Of a DNA stretch of 64,000 bases, positions 1-8,533 are shown piece by piece (position 1 is the stretch's first letter; each line of letters begins with the position of its first letter). The notes under the pieces are model-generated. The model was not told the DNA's origin. It worked only from the letters and a program-made list of their open reading frames with translations, and made no database searches. Origin of the DNA: Pseudovibrio denitrificans JCM 12308 (lineage in GTDB: Bacteria; Pseudomonadota; Alphaproteobacteria; Rhizobiales; Stappiaceae); assembly GCF_001310815.1 (NCBI RefSeq), contig NZ_BAZK01000010.1, positions 124,001 through 188,000 of the forward strand, read 5' to 3'. The position numbers were made by a program, and so were the translations under genes.

Positions 1-138
1 CAGCAGGAAGGCCATGGCGACAAATGCCACGACAAGAAGCAAGTTGAGTTTGTTCGGGATTGTCATGGTGAAGAGATCAAAGAAAGCAGCAACTGCAAGC
101 AGCAATGGAAATATGATCAATAGTCCATTTGCAATCAT
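1..138 (-). CDS. cpaA: Prepilin peptidase, CpaA type (partial, cut by window edge)
   Basis: Only the first 46 codons are inside the window. The start at 138 is preceded by a GGGGGAG-type ribosome site. The protein opens with a hydrophobic stretch and then reads FDLFTMTIPNKLN, which resembles the conserved region after the first membrane segment of A24-family prepilin peptidases (the xDxxxxxIPN aspartate motif). CpaA-type enzymes cleave Flp/Fap prepilins in the inner membrane. The pilin-like gene immediately upstream on the same strand supports the call and suggests that a Tad pilus cluster continues to the left of the window. Confidence 0.75.
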   Translation of the reverse strand, partial: MIANGLLIIFPLLLAVAAFFDLFTMTIPNKLNLLLVVAFVAMAFLL

Positions 139-246
139 GTCGTGATCTCCCCCACAAATACCGTACTATGGTTTTGCAAGGGCAAATCCAAACAGGAGCT
201 TAACGACTGATATTTTTATCTCCTGAAACCTCATTTATTTACAAAT

Positions 247-462
247 TTAATTGTTTGGTTTCACGAGCTCCCACAGCTGCAGATCACGCTCCGCTTCGCC
301 GATCTGTGCCTTGTTACTGGCTGGAATAAAGGCAGAATTGGTGAGTGTGGGAGCGGACACCATGGCGAGGATGGCCAGAGCGATGAGGCCAGAGATAAGC
401 CCGAACTCAATTGTCGCACTGCCCAGTTCTCGCTGGAACAAACCACGCAGGATGGAGAGCAT
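247..462 (-). CDS. flp: Flp/Fap-family type IVb pilin
   Basis: This is a 71-residue protein with a short basic leader, then G-SATIEFGLI and about 20 hydrophobic residues. That is the layout of Flp pilins: cleavage after Gly, Glu at position 5 of the mature protein, and an N-terminal helix. The mature pilin would be about 57 residues and be assembled by the Tad machinery into adhesive bundles. It lies just upstream of the cpaA fragment on the same strand, with about 108 bases between them. Its own upstream region (463-590) is AT-rich and probably carries the promoter. The C-terminal tail is divergent, so its exact Flp subgroup is uncertain. Confidence 0.8.
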   Translation of the reverse strand: MLSILRGLFQRELGSATIEFGLISGLIALAILAMVSAPTLTNSAFIPASNKAQIGEAERDLQLWELVKPNN

Positions 463-593
463 CAGATCACAACTTTATTGTTATAGTTGTGTGTGATGCT
501 ACTCCCTGCAGCTAAACCTTAGATTGATTGAGGCGCTCAACTTGTTTGGGTTTTCGGGCTTTCCCGCTAAGGTTTCATCAAGAAATGACCGGC

Positions 594-1538
594 TTAGTAG
601 CCGACTTCCAGATCCACGAGGTTCTCCAAGGCCTCCCCACTCTCAAAGCCTTTGATTTGCTTTACCACGTACTCTGAAAGCGCCTGCGGATCACTTTCGG
701 CGGCAACATGTGGGGTGATGATGCAGTTTTTCTGTTTCCAGAGCGGGCTCTCTTCCGGCAGAGGTTCAATCGCAAACACATCAAGACTTGCGCCTTTGAG
801 TGCTCCAGACGTCAAAGCTGCGTCAATCGCGACTTCATCCTGCGTCGCACCGCGACCTGCGTTGATGTAGACGGGGCCACCAAGCGCTCCACTTTGCGAT
901 AACATGGCAAGTCGGTCTGCATTGATCAGTTTATGTGTTGCTGGCGTAGATGGCAGCAGGTTGACCAGAATATCCGTGCGGTTCAGGAATGCTTTCAGCT
1001 GGTCTTCACCGGCAAAGCTTTCAATGCCTTCGACCGTTTTCGACGTGCGGGACCAACCTGCGACGTTGAAACCGAGTGATTTGAGCGCTTTGGCGGAATC
1101 CAATCCCAGCTCACCAAGCCCGAGAATGCCGACACGAACATCTATTGCAGCCCATTGCCTGTGGCCGTGCCAAACACCTGCTTCTTGTTGAGCTGCGTAC
1201 GTCAGGTGTTGGCGATGGTGGAGTAATGTTTGGAAGACGACCCACTCGGTCATGCGGTTGGTCAGGTCCGGATCAACGATGCGCACGAGGGGGAGTTTAG
1301 GCAACTCTGGCAGGGATGTGAGATGGTCAACACCTGCTCCCAATGAGAAGATCACCTTCAGGTTTGGCAGAGCAGCAAAAACAGCTGGGTCTGGCTTCCA
1401 TGCAAGCAAATACTCTGCTTTTTCCGGTTCAGAAACACCACCATTCCAGCCTTCGATCTTTCGGTTGGGCAGGAGTGCTTGTAGCCGGTCGATCCACTCA
1501 GCTTCGTTGAAGTTTTTGAGAGATAAGACCAGGTTCAT
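594..1538 (-). CDS. D-2-hydroxyacid dehydrogenase, GhrA-like (glyoxylate/hydroxypyruvate reductase)
   Basis: The protein is about 314 residues in the D-isomer-specific 2-hydroxyacid dehydrogenase family. The Rossmann signature GILGLGELG lies near residue 140. Further on are NAGRG (about 230), the catalytic Glu region, and an ITPHVAAES segment with the catalytic His (about 275). I chose the ATG at 1538 because a GGAG sits seven bases upstream; an earlier in-frame ATG at 1556 lacks such a site. GhrA enzymes reduce glyoxylate and hydroxypyruvate with NADPH. It follows the two nitrilase genes on the same strand and may act on 2-oxo acids from the same pathway, but that link is inference. Confidence 0.8.
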   Translation of the reverse strand: MNLVLSLKNFNEAEWIDRLQALLPNRKIEGWNGGVSEPEKAEYLLAWKPDPAVFAALPNLKVIFSLGAGVDHLTSLPELPKLPLVRIVDPDLTNRMTEWVVFQTLLHHRQHLTYAAQQEAGVWHGHRQWAAIDVRVGILGLGELGLDSAKALKSLGFNVAGWSRTSKTVEGIESFAGEDQLKAFLNRTDILVNLLPSTPATHKLINADRLAMLSQSGALGGPVYINAGRGATQDEVAIDAALTSGALKGASLDVFAIEPLPEESPLWKQKNCIITPHVAAESDPQALSEYVVKQIKGFESGEALENLVDLEVGY

Positions 1539-1630
1539 AAGGCACTCCATTTCCAAGTGTGTTTTGTCCGAGGATCAGCGAGTAATCTTCGGCACTGCGC
1601 GGTCATATATCAATTGCGCAGTTCGTTTTA

Positions 1631-2626
1631 TTAAGAGTCGACAAAATCAGCAAGCTGCTGACGTTTTCGGTCGACGACCAAGCGGGTTACATCCGGTCGG
1701 CTGTAGTGACCGGTTGGGTCAAAGAGCTGGCGCTCGGCACGGACCATGGCGTGATCCAACTCTGCGGTGATCAGGAGCTCCCTGCCCACTTGCGGCTCCA
1801 CAATCCATGAGCCATCCGGCGCTGCGATGCAGGAACCGCCATCAGCGAGGAACTCACTGCTGCCTTCAAGGATTTCAGTGAGTTCCGGCGTATCCTCCGG
1901 AAAATCTGAAGCCCGCATGAGGCCCGAGACAGAGAGTGTGTAGCTTCTGCTTTCCTTTGCCACGAAGCGGGTTGGGTCTTCCGTGTTTCGCAAACCACCC
2001 GGCCAGACAGCTACATGCAAATCTTCGCCTTGCGCATACAAGGCAACACGGGAAAGCGGCATCCAGTTTTCTGCGCAGTTGAGACCACCTACTGTGAACC
2101 GACCTAGGGGATGCACACGTAAGCCGTTGCCATCACCCGGTGCCCATGCAAGGCGTTCCGCATAGCTTGGCTGCAGCTTGCGATGGACTGATCCGATCTC
2201 TCCGTTTTGATCAATGTAGACCAGCGTGCAGTAGAGGCTGTGGCCGCTTCTGTTCGCAGCCCGTTCCATCACACCGAGGTAGACGGATATGCTGTGTTTC
2301 TTCGCCATGGCACAGACTGCATTGAGGTGGCCTTCCTCAATGACGACGCCCTGATCCAGAAATCGCGCATACATGGCTTTTTGCTTTGGGTCGTTGAACC
2401 GCGCGCCATCTGTTCGCTCGATCCAGAAGGGGTACCCCGGCACAAGTGTTTCGCCAAAGGCCACGAGTTGGCAGCCCTGTTTGCCCGCCAACTCCACCGC
2501 ATCGAGTACCTTTTGCAAGGTTGCTTCTCGCTTCAGCCAGACCGGTGCGATCTGCGCGAGGGCCACTTTGATTTTGTCTGATGCGGATGGGTTTTGCGAT
2601 GTATGCGTAACTTCCAAAATTTCCAT
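1631..2626 (-). CDS. Nitrilase, tandem copy 1
   Basis: A 331-residue carbon-nitrogen hydrolase of the nitrilase branch, hydrolysing R-CN to carboxylate and ammonia. The catalytic triad is visible: Glu in AFGETLVPGYP (about 59), Lys in HRKLQP (about 148) and Cys in GLNCAENWMP (about 182). The residue after the nucleophile is Ala, where most nitrilases have Trp. By my count it differs from the gene at 2850-3848 at about 45 of 331 positions, so the two are recent tandem duplicates. The 5' end has no obvious strong ribosome site. Substrate cannot be read from the sequence; an aliphatic or indole-type nitrile is possible. Confidence 0.88.
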   Translation of the reverse strand: MEILEVTHTSQNPSASDKIKVALAQIAPVWLKREATLQKVLDAVELAGKQGCQLVAFGETLVPGYPFWIERTDGARFNDPKQKAMYARFLDQGVVIEEGHLNAVCAMAKKHSISVYLGVMERAANRSGHSLYCTLVYIDQNGEIGSVHRKLQPSYAERLAWAPGDGNGLRVHPLGRFTVGGLNCAENWMPLSRVALYAQGEDLHVAVWPGGLRNTEDPTRFVAKESRSYTLSVSGLMRASDFPEDTPELTEILEGSSEFLADGGSCIAAPDGSWIVEPQVGRELLITAELDHAMVRAERQLFDPTGHYSRPDVTRLVVDRKRQQLADFVDS

Positions 2627-2849
2627 GGCTTAATACTCAGTATGCAAGGTGAAGATCACAGAGAGGCACGGCAGGGCCGCAAAAACAAATGTCATTTGAA
2701 TGACGAGGTTTTGCCGTTCCAATTCTTAATCTTACTATGAGGCAGGTTGATCTGTAGCGGGTCGCATCTCTCAACTTCACTGAATTTTTTGAGAGAAAAA
2801 CTGTGCTACTTCACGTCCTGCCTCACTCTTTATTCCTGAGTACTTAGTT
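2627..2849. other. Spacer between the two nitrilase genes
   Basis: This 223-base gap between the duplicated nitrilase genes holds no open frame I can support. It may contain the promoter for the distal nitrilase copy. I see no terminator with a clear T run. Confidence 0.4.
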
Positions 2850-3848
2850 TCATTCAGCGTCGATGAAATCAGCCAGTTGCTGGCGTTTGCGATCGACGAC
2901 CAAACGAGTCACGTCCGGGCGGCTATAGTGGCCGGTTGGATCGAAGTTCTGGCGCTCACCACGCACGACTGCATGATCCAGCTCAGCGGTGATCAGCACT
3001 TCTTTGCCGACCTGAGGTTCAACGACCCAGGAGCCATCCGGTGCGGAGATGCAGGAGCCACCGTTAGCGAGGAAATCATTGCTGTTTTCCAGAATTTCGG
3101 CGAGTTCCAGCGTGTCTTGCGGGAAGTCTGATGGACGCATGAGGCCGGATACTGAAATCACATAGCTTCTGCTTTCCTTCGCGACGAAGCGGGTTGTGTC
3201 CTCTGTGTTGTGAAGTCCGCCCGGCCAGACAGCAACGTGGAGGTCTTCACCTTGTGCATACAGAGCAGCGCGGGACAGAGGCATCCAGTTTTCGAAGCAG
3301 TTGAGGCCACCAACAGTGAAGCGGCCCAGCGGATGCACGCGCAGGCCGTTGCCATCACCCGGAGCCCAAGCAAGACGCTCCTCGTAGGTTGGTTGCAGCT
3401 TGCGGTGAGAGGAGCCAATTTCACCGTTCTGATCGATGTAAACCAGTGTGCAGTAAAGGCTGTGGCCGCTTCTGTTGGCAGCACGTTCCATCACACCAAG
3501 ATAAACAGCGATGCTGTACTTCTTCGCGATTGCGCAGATGCCATCGAGATGGCCATCTTCGATCACAACGCCTTGCTCAAGGTACTCGGCGTAAATTGCC
3601 TTTTGCTTGGGGTCGTTGAAGCGGGCACCGTCGGTGCGCTCAATCCAGAACGGGTAACCCGGCACCAGAGCTTCGCCAAAGGTGACGAGCTGGCAGCCTT
3701 GTTTGCCTGCGAGCTCTACCGCATCTGCCACTTTTTGCAGTGTTGCTTCGCGCTTCAGCCAGACCGGAGCGATCTGGGCGAGAGCGACTTTGATTTTATC
3801 AGATGCAGCAGGGCTTTGTGTTGTATGTGTTGCTTCTAAAATTTCCAT
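2850..3848 (-). CDS. Nitrilase, tandem copy 2
   Basis: A 332-residue nitrilase with the same triad as its neighbour: Glu in TFGEALVPGYP, Lys in HRKLQPTYEE and Cys in GLNCFENWMP. Here the residue after the catalytic cysteine is Phe, against Ala in copy 1. Other differences are mostly conservative and spread through the chain, with several in the 80-110 and 245-260 stretches. It starts only six bases after the VOC gene ends, so the two are very likely one transcript. Divergent substrate preference between the copies is plausible but not shown by sequence alone. Confidence 0.88.
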   Translation of the reverse strand: MEILEATHTTQSPAASDKIKVALAQIAPVWLKREATLQKVADAVELAGKQGCQLVTFGEALVPGYPFWIERTDGARFNDPKQKAIYAEYLEQGVVIEDGHLDGICAIAKKYSIAVYLGVMERAANRSGHSLYCTLVYIDQNGEIGSSHRKLQPTYEERLAWAPGDGNGLRVHPLGRFTVGGLNCFENWMPLSRAALYAQGEDLHVAVWPGGLHNTEDTTRFVAKESRSYVISVSGLMRPSDFPQDTLELAEILENSNDFLANGGSCISAPDGSWVVEPQVGKEVLITAELDHAVVRGERQNFDPTGHYSRPDVTRLVVDRKRQQLADFIDAE

Positions 3849-3854
3849 GGGGTT

Positions 3855-4283
3855 CTACTCAGGTTGCGAAAATGTCAGAATCACTGGCGAAAGCTTGAAT
3901 TCAAGAGCATTGCCCGAGGGATCTTTGATAAAGAAAGTTCCCTGCTCTCCCGGCTGGCCCTGAAACCTGATCTTAGGTTCGAGCAGCCATTCAATGCCTT
4001 CATGCGCTTTCAGGCGTTCTGCCAAAGCCAACCATTCATCCATTGGCAAAACAACGCCAAAGTGAGGAACGGGGACAGCATCGCCATCAACTACGCCAGT
4101 GACTCCGATTGAGATTTGCGATTTATCGCGAAGGTGGGCGGACATCTGGTGGCCGAACAGGTCAAAATCAACCCATTTGCCTTCCAGCTCACGGCCTTGT
4201 TTGCACCCCAGCACGCCCATGTAGAACGCTTTGGTCTGCTCCAGATCATCAATTGGAAATGCCAGATGGAATGGATGTGCCAT
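3855..4283 (-). CDS. VOC (glyoxalase/dioxygenase) superfamily protein
   Basis: A 142-residue single-domain VOC protein. It opens with HPFHLAFPIDDLEQTKAFY, where the first His is a usual metal ligand, and ends with an FFIKDPSGNALEFK segment whose Glu is a typical ligand. The start at 4283 has GGTGAGG just upstream, whereas the longer frame to 4343 has no support. Members include extradiol dioxygenases and glyoxalase-like isomerases; the reaction here cannot be assigned. It is first in a transcript with the two nitrilases and lies divergent from the LysR gene, so it is probably part of that regulator's target unit. Confidence 0.75.
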   Translation of the reverse strand: MAHPFHLAFPIDDLEQTKAFYMGVLGCKQGRELEGKWVDFDLFGHQMSAHLRDKSQISIGVTGVVDGDAVPVPHFGVVLPMDEWLALAERLKAHEGIEWLLEPKIRFQGQPGEQGTFFIKDPSGNALEFKLSPVILTFSQPE

Positions 4284-4368
4284 GATCAGCCTCACCTTAC
4301 TATCAAACTTCATTACGCATTCAGATGAGAGAACCGAAAGCACTATCTGAAGTACGTTCTATACCTAA

Positions 4369-4384
4369 AACTCATGTTGGAGTT
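4369..4384. promoter_or_regulatory. Putative LysR-type operator (AACTC-N6-GAGTT)
   Basis: A perfect five-base inverted repeat, AACTC and GAGTT, with a six-base spacer, lies in the divergent region between the VOC gene and the LysR gene. It shares its half-site (AACTC/GAGTT) with the longer palindrome at 4436-4450. Spacing fits the T-N11-A pattern used by LysR regulators. Confidence 0.45.
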
Positions 4385-4435
4385 GTTTTAAACTGCCAAA
4401 AATCTCATGGATAGGCCAATGACAGTCACATAGAC

Positions 4436-4450
4436 ATGAGTTAAACTCAT
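4436..4450. promoter_or_regulatory. Putative autoregulatory palindrome at the LysR gene start
   Basis: ATGAGTT-A-AACTCAT is a perfect seven-base inverted repeat around one base, ending three bases before the LysR start codon. A regulator bound here would block its own expression, the usual negative autoregulation in the family. The half-site recurs at 4369-4384. Confidence 0.45.
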
Positions 4451-4453
4451 AAT

Positions 4454-5371
4454 ATGAGCCGACATAACCTTTCGATCACCTCACAAATCCTATCTGTGCT
4501 GCCTGTTTTTGATGCTGCTGCACGTCACGGCAGCTTTACGCGGGCGGCCAGAGAACTGGGCATTACTCAGGGGGCTGTTTCGCGGCGCATTCAGAGTTTG
4601 GAGGAGCAGCTTGGGCTTGTTCTGTTTTCCCGGCAGGGGAAGACACTGTCGCTGACGCAGGATGGATTGCTGCTTAGCCAGAAAGCGAAGAATGCGCTGA
4701 AGCTGGTTGAGGATCTGGAGCATGAGCTGAAGGGCTCGGTCTCTGGTCAGCTGCGCATTGGCACTTTGCCGTCTCTGGCCAACTTGTGGCTTATGCAGAG
4801 GATCAAAGGTTTCACGAAGACCTACCCTGCAATCAGCATTGATCTTGTCACGATCCCAGCGGATTTTTCTGCTGGGCACAAAGACCCCGTCAACTGGGAT
4901 CCTTCCAGCGTGGATGTGGCGCTAACTGTTGGGCGGGGCAGCTGGGCTGCGTTGGAGAGCCATCATATCTGCGATGAAGAGATGGTTTTGGTGTGCAGCC
5001 AAAACCTTCTGGGTGATGCGCAACCGGAGAGCCTGCAAGATGTTCTCGGGTTGCCGCGGCTCATCCATTCCACGCGTCTTGGCAGTTGGGAGTATTGGGC
5101 GGAGGCGCATAAGCTTTCCAGCTATCTGCCGGGAGATACATCCCTCTCCTTTGAGCACTTTTTCATGGTGTTGGAAGCGGCGCGTCAGGGGCTTGGGCTT
5201 GCGCTGCTCCCCTCTCTCCTGATTGAGAAAGATCTGGCAGACGGCACTTTGATAGAGCCAGTATCCGCTCGTCATGTGACGGGGAACGCCTATTACATGG
5301 TAGGGAGCTCAGCAGCGTGGCGGCGTCCGGCAGTGGCAGCACTGCGGGACCACCTCGCGCAGGTTTCCTAG
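4454..5371 (+). CDS. LysR-family transcriptional regulator
   Basis: A 305-residue protein. A winged helix-turn-helix covers roughly residues 14-72 (DAAARHGSFTRAARELG...TQGAVSRRIQSLE), followed by a periplasmic-binding-like effector domain from about residue 95. The helix-turn-helix resembles the GcvA subgroup. It is transcribed away from the VOC-nitrilase-nitrilase-dehydrogenase genes with 170 bases between them, the standard arrangement for a LysR regulator and its target. Its ligand may be a nitrile-pathway compound, which is inference from position only. Confidence 0.88.
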   Translation: MSRHNLSITSQILSVLPVFDAAARHGSFTRAARELGITQGAVSRRIQSLEEQLGLVLFSRQGKTLSLTQDGLLLSQKAKNALKLVEDLEHELKGSVSGQLRIGTLPSLANLWLMQRIKGFTKTYPAISIDLVTIPADFSAGHKDPVNWDPSSVDVALTVGRGSWAALESHHICDEEMVLVCSQNLLGDAQPESLQDVLGLPRLIHSTRLGSWEYWAEAHKLSSYLPGDTSLSFEHFFMVLEAARQGLGLALLPSLLIEKDLADGTLIEPVSARHVTGNAYYMVGSSAAWRRPAVAALRDHLAQVS

Positions 5372-5374
5372 AGC

Positions 5375-6598
5375 CTATCTGCGGTCAAACTGAAAGGGCG
5401 ATGGCAGTTCATCATCAGCCAGATGGGTTGTTTGTGGTGCTTGCGATGCAGAGGAGGTAACCGGCTCACTCGCTTTACCGCCCAGTTGCATCTCGTCGAT
5501 CTTGCGGGCGCGGTTGCTGATCTTATCGCCAGAGATCATGATCTGATCCAGATCCTTGTTGGTTTGGGCGAAGTGGTTTTGCAGTTTGGAGACGCGCTCT
5601 GTCAGCCGACCAACGTCCAGCAGCAGCTTGCCGACTTCTGCTTGAATGAGATGGGCTTGTTCGCGCATGCGTGCATCTCGCAGTACAGACTGGATCACCT
5701 GCACGGCCAGAACCAGCAGAGATGGAGAGACAATCACCACTCGCAGACGGTGAGCTTTCTGCGTCAGATCCGGAAAGCCCTCGTGGATTTCGGCGAAGAG
5801 GCTTTCAGAGGGCACGAACATGAGCGCAGTGTCCTGCGTTTCGCCCGGCAGCAGATACTTGCCCGCGATATCTTCAAGGTGTTTTGAGATATCCTTTCGG
5901 AAGCGGTTAGCAGCTTCTTTCAGCTCTGGCTTGGTCTCTGCATCCTTGATGGCTGCAAACGCCTCTAACGGGAATTTGGCATCAACCACCAGAGGCGGCG
6001 CACCTGTTGGCATATGGATCAGGCAGTCGGGGCGAGACCGGTTGGAGAGTGTGCCCTGAAACGTGAAGCTGGTTGGTGGCAGAGCATCGTCAATGATGGC
6101 TTCCATACGGCCTTGTCCAAACGCTCCGCGAGACTGCTTATCATTCAGCACCATTTGCAGGTCTGTCACCTGCCCGGCCAGTTCACCCATGGTTTTGTTA
6201 GCTTTGTCGAGCAGAGCCATCCGCTCCTGCAGTCCCGTCAGGCTGGCATGGGTTTGGCGGTGAGTTTCCAGAACAGACGCGCCCAGCGTTTTGCCGAGGC
6301 CATCCAGACGGTCATTCACCACACGCATCAGGTCTGACTGGCGGGAGCCAAACACCTCTGCCATGGTTTGCATGCGGCCGGTCATCTCACCTTGAGAGCG
6401 CACCAGTTCTGCCAAAGCTGCTTCCGTATCCGCAGCCTGTTTTTGCTCCAGCGCCGATGTCACGCGCACCCTGTTCAATTTTGCGCGTAAACCCATGATC
6501 CAGATGAGCAGCAGCAAGAACAAAAGACCGCCACCAATGATGGCTGCCTGAATGTATGAGAGGGTGAATGCACCGTATGTGAAGACTGTCTGTTCCAT
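5375..6598 (-). CDS. rmuC: DNA recombination protein RmuC
   Basis: A 407-residue protein. A single N-terminal membrane segment (about 13-37) is followed by a long coiled coil (about 40-150) and the RmuC domain (about 155-340, including VDAKFPLEAF and FVPSESLFAEI). RmuC limits inversions and recombination at short inverted repeats, and the domain is nuclease-like. The start at 6598 fits the family better than the upstream in-frame ATG at 6616. Its 3' end nearly abuts the convergent LysR gene. The C-terminal 60 residues are low-complexity and species-specific. Confidence 0.88.
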   Translation of the reverse strand: MEQTVFTYGAFTLSYIQAAIIGGGLLFLLLLIWIMGLRAKLNRVRVTSALEQKQAADTEAALAELVRSQGEMTGRMQTMAEVFGSRQSDLMRVVNDRLDGLGKTLGASVLETHRQTHASLTGLQERMALLDKANKTMGELAGQVTDLQMVLNDKQSRGAFGQGRMEAIIDDALPPTSFTFQGTLSNRSRPDCLIHMPTGAPPLVVDAKFPLEAFAAIKDAETKPELKEAANRFRKDISKHLEDIAGKYLLPGETQDTALMFVPSESLFAEIHEGFPDLTQKAHRLRVVIVSPSLLVLAVQVIQSVLRDARMREQAHLIQAEVGKLLLDVGRLTERVSKLQNHFAQTNKDLDQIMISGDKISNRARKIDEMQLGGKASEPVTSSASQAPQTTHLADDELPSPFQFDRR

Positions 6599-6829
6599 GA
6601 AACAAACATAGAACACTTTGCAAGCCCGCGATACCTCTCAGCTTTCTTGGATGCACTGCAACCCACATCCTTCAATTGATGGGGAGCCCTCTTAAAAACC
6701 TCTAGCCAAAAGCCTATAGTCAACGACTTGGCAAAGTTCCTATAAGAGGATATGAAGCCAGAACATCAATGTCAGCCGGCCTCATGTTGAGCGGACAGCT
6801 TTGCAACGAGAACAACTTCAAAAGTAATT

Positions 6830-7357
6830 ATGACGATTCGCGAGATTAAATTTGTCCCGGAAGCCTGCCTTCGTGAGAAGTGCGCTCCGATTGAAGACAT
6901 CAACGACGAAATCAGAACACTTGCCGACGACATGCTACAGACCATGTATGACGCGCCGGGTATTGGCCTTGCTGCGAGCCAGATTGGTGTGATGAAGCGC
7001 ATGTTCGTTCTGGATGTTGCAGAGCGCGAAAGCGAAGAAGACGACAGCGTCGAAAAAGAGCCGATGGTTTTCATCAATCCTGAGATCACCTGGTCTTCTG
7101 AAGAGAAGAACACTTATCAGGAAGGCTGTCTTTCCATTCCTGGCATTTATGAGGATGTTGAGCGCCCAGCCGAGGTTCGCGTCTCCTTCCTCAACATCGA
7201 AGGTGAGAAGCAGGAAATTGAAGCTGGCGGCCTGCTGGCAACCTGCATACAGCACGAGCTGGACCACCTGAACGGTGTATTGTTCATTGACTACCTGTCT
7301 CGCCTGAAGCGTGACCGGATCGTTAAGAAGATGATCAAGCAGCAGAAGCAAGCCTGA
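6830..7357 (+). CDS. def: Peptide deformylase
   Basis: A 175-residue enzyme that removes the formyl group from the N-terminal methionine of nascent proteins. All three family motifs are intact: GIGLAASQIG (44-53), EGCLSIPG (98-105, with the metal-binding Cys) and QHELDH (141-146, two His ligands and catalytic Glu). It is followed by its own terminator and then fmt, which adds the formyl group. This def-fmt pairing is the usual bacterial arrangement. Confidence 0.96.
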   Translation: MTIREIKFVPEACLREKCAPIEDINDEIRTLADDMLQTMYDAPGIGLAASQIGVMKRMFVLDVAERESEEDDSVEKEPMVFINPEITWSSEEKNTYQEGCLSIPGIYEDVERPAEVRVSFLNIEGEKQEIEAGGLLATCIQHELDHLNGVLFIDYLSRLKRDRIVKKMIKQQKQA

Positions 7358-7381
7358 TCCATCTGGCAATGCATTCAGATT

Positions 7382-7412
7382 AAGCGGCCTTCAGCGGAGG
7401 CCGCTTTTTTAT
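7382..7412 (+). terminator. Rho-independent terminator after def
   Basis: A nine-base perfect stem, AAGCGGCCT with AGGCCGCTT around a seven-base loop, is followed by a T run. It lies 25 bases after the def stop codon. Confidence 0.85.
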
Positions 7413-7453
7413 TGCTTTCTTTCTGACGACAGACGGGTCTGTTTCCCACGCAT

Positions 7454-7487
7454 CTTTGCGGGAAAACCGGTTTCCACTTGCCGGAGA
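7454..7487. repeat. REP-like intergenic palindrome, copy A
   Basis: The segment contains GAAAACCGGTTTCCACTTG and flanking GCGGG/CCGG. It shares the core GAAAACCG-TT--CAC-T with copies at 13437-13481 and 38141-38185. Similar palindromes are dispersed between genes in many rhizobial genomes. This copy lies between the def terminator and fmt. Confidence 0.55.
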
Positions 7488-7533
7488 TAGGCTATAAAGC
7501 AGCAACACAAAAATTACAGCAGGCAGGTCAGCT

Positions 7534-8478
7534 ATGTCATTGCGCGTCATCTTCATGGGTACTCCCGATTTTTCCGTCCCAACTCTGATTGAGATCGTTG
7601 GGCAAGGTTGGGATGTGGTTGCCTGTTACTCGCAGCCACCACGCAAAGCCGGACGCGGCATGGAGCTGAAGAAGACACCGGTGCACGAAGCTGCTGAAAG
7701 CCTCGGCATTCCTGTCTTCACGCCTACCTCTTTGAAAAGCGAAGAAGAACAGGAACGGTTCCGTTCTTTTGAAGCGGATGTGGCTGTTGTGGTGGCCTAT
7801 GGTCTTCTGCTGCCGAAAGCCATTCTGGAAGGTACCGAGTACGGCTGTCTGAATGGTCACGCATCATTGCTGCCACGCTGGCGCGGTGCTGCGCCGATCA
7901 ACCGTGCGATTATGGCGGGTGATAAAGCCTCTGGCATTCAGGTGATGCAAATGGAAGAAGGGCTGGATACAGGCCCTGTATGCATGTCCGAAACCGTTGC
8001 GATCACTGAGGATATGACCGCTGGTGAACTGCATGATCGCCTTTCTGGCCTTGGCGGAGACCTGATGCTGCGTGCGCTTTCTGCATTGTCTCGTGGTGGT
8101 TTGAGTTCTACGCCTCAGTCTGAGGATGGTGTGACCTATGCCAAGAAGATCCAGAAGAGCGAAACCCGTATCGACTGGTCCCTGTCAGCAGAGCAGGTGC
8201 ACAACCATATTCGCGGTCTTTCTCCTTTCCCAGGTGCGTGGTGTGAGATGGAGCTCGGCGGCAAAAACGCTGAGCGTGTGAAGATCCTGCGCAGCAGCCT
8301 TGCTGAAGGATCAGGTGCCGCTGGTGAGGTTCTGGTTGCAGAAGAAAGCACGCTGACCATTGCGTGCGGTTCTGGTGCGATCAAGCTGGTTCAGGTTCAG
8401 CGGGCAGGCAAAAAGGCCATGTCTACCGATGAATTTTTACGCGGCTCTAAGCTTAGTGCTGGAGACAAGGTTTCCTGA
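7534..8478 (+). CDS. fmt: Methionyl-tRNA formyltransferase
   Basis: A 314-residue enzyme that formylates initiator Met-tRNA using 10-formyltetrahydrofolate. The catalytic Asn107, His109 and Asp145 are in place ([19 protein letters not shown] and EEGLDTG). The C-terminal tRNA-binding domain starts near residue 205. It follows def and precedes a GNAT gene and truA on the same strand. Confidence 0.96.
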   Translation: MSLRVIFMGTPDFSVPTLIEIVGQGWDVVACYSQPPRKAGRGMELKKTPVHEAAESLGIPVFTPTSLKSEEEQERFRSFEADVAVVVAYGLLLPKAILEGTEYGCLNGHASLLPRWRGAAPINRAIMAGDKASGIQVMQMEEGLDTGPVCMSETVAITEDMTAGELHDRLSGLGGDLMLRALSALSRGGLSSTPQSEDGVTYAKKIQKSETRIDWSLSAEQVHNHIRGLSPFPGAWCEMELGGKNAERVKILRSSLAEGSGAAGEVLVAEESTLTIACGSGAIKLVQVQRAGKKAMSTDEFLRGSKLSAGDKVS

Positions 8479-8533
8479 CCCTACTTAATCAGATAGGCTT
8501 TTCTTAAGAGACACAAGAACACACGGAGGCGAC

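Noticed and set aside
5423-6337. Long plus-strand frames opposite rmuC
   Set aside because: These mirror the GC pattern of the real minus-strand gene and show no motifs.
7454-7487. Repeat considered as a terminator
   Set aside because: No T run follows, and a proper def terminator lies just upstream.
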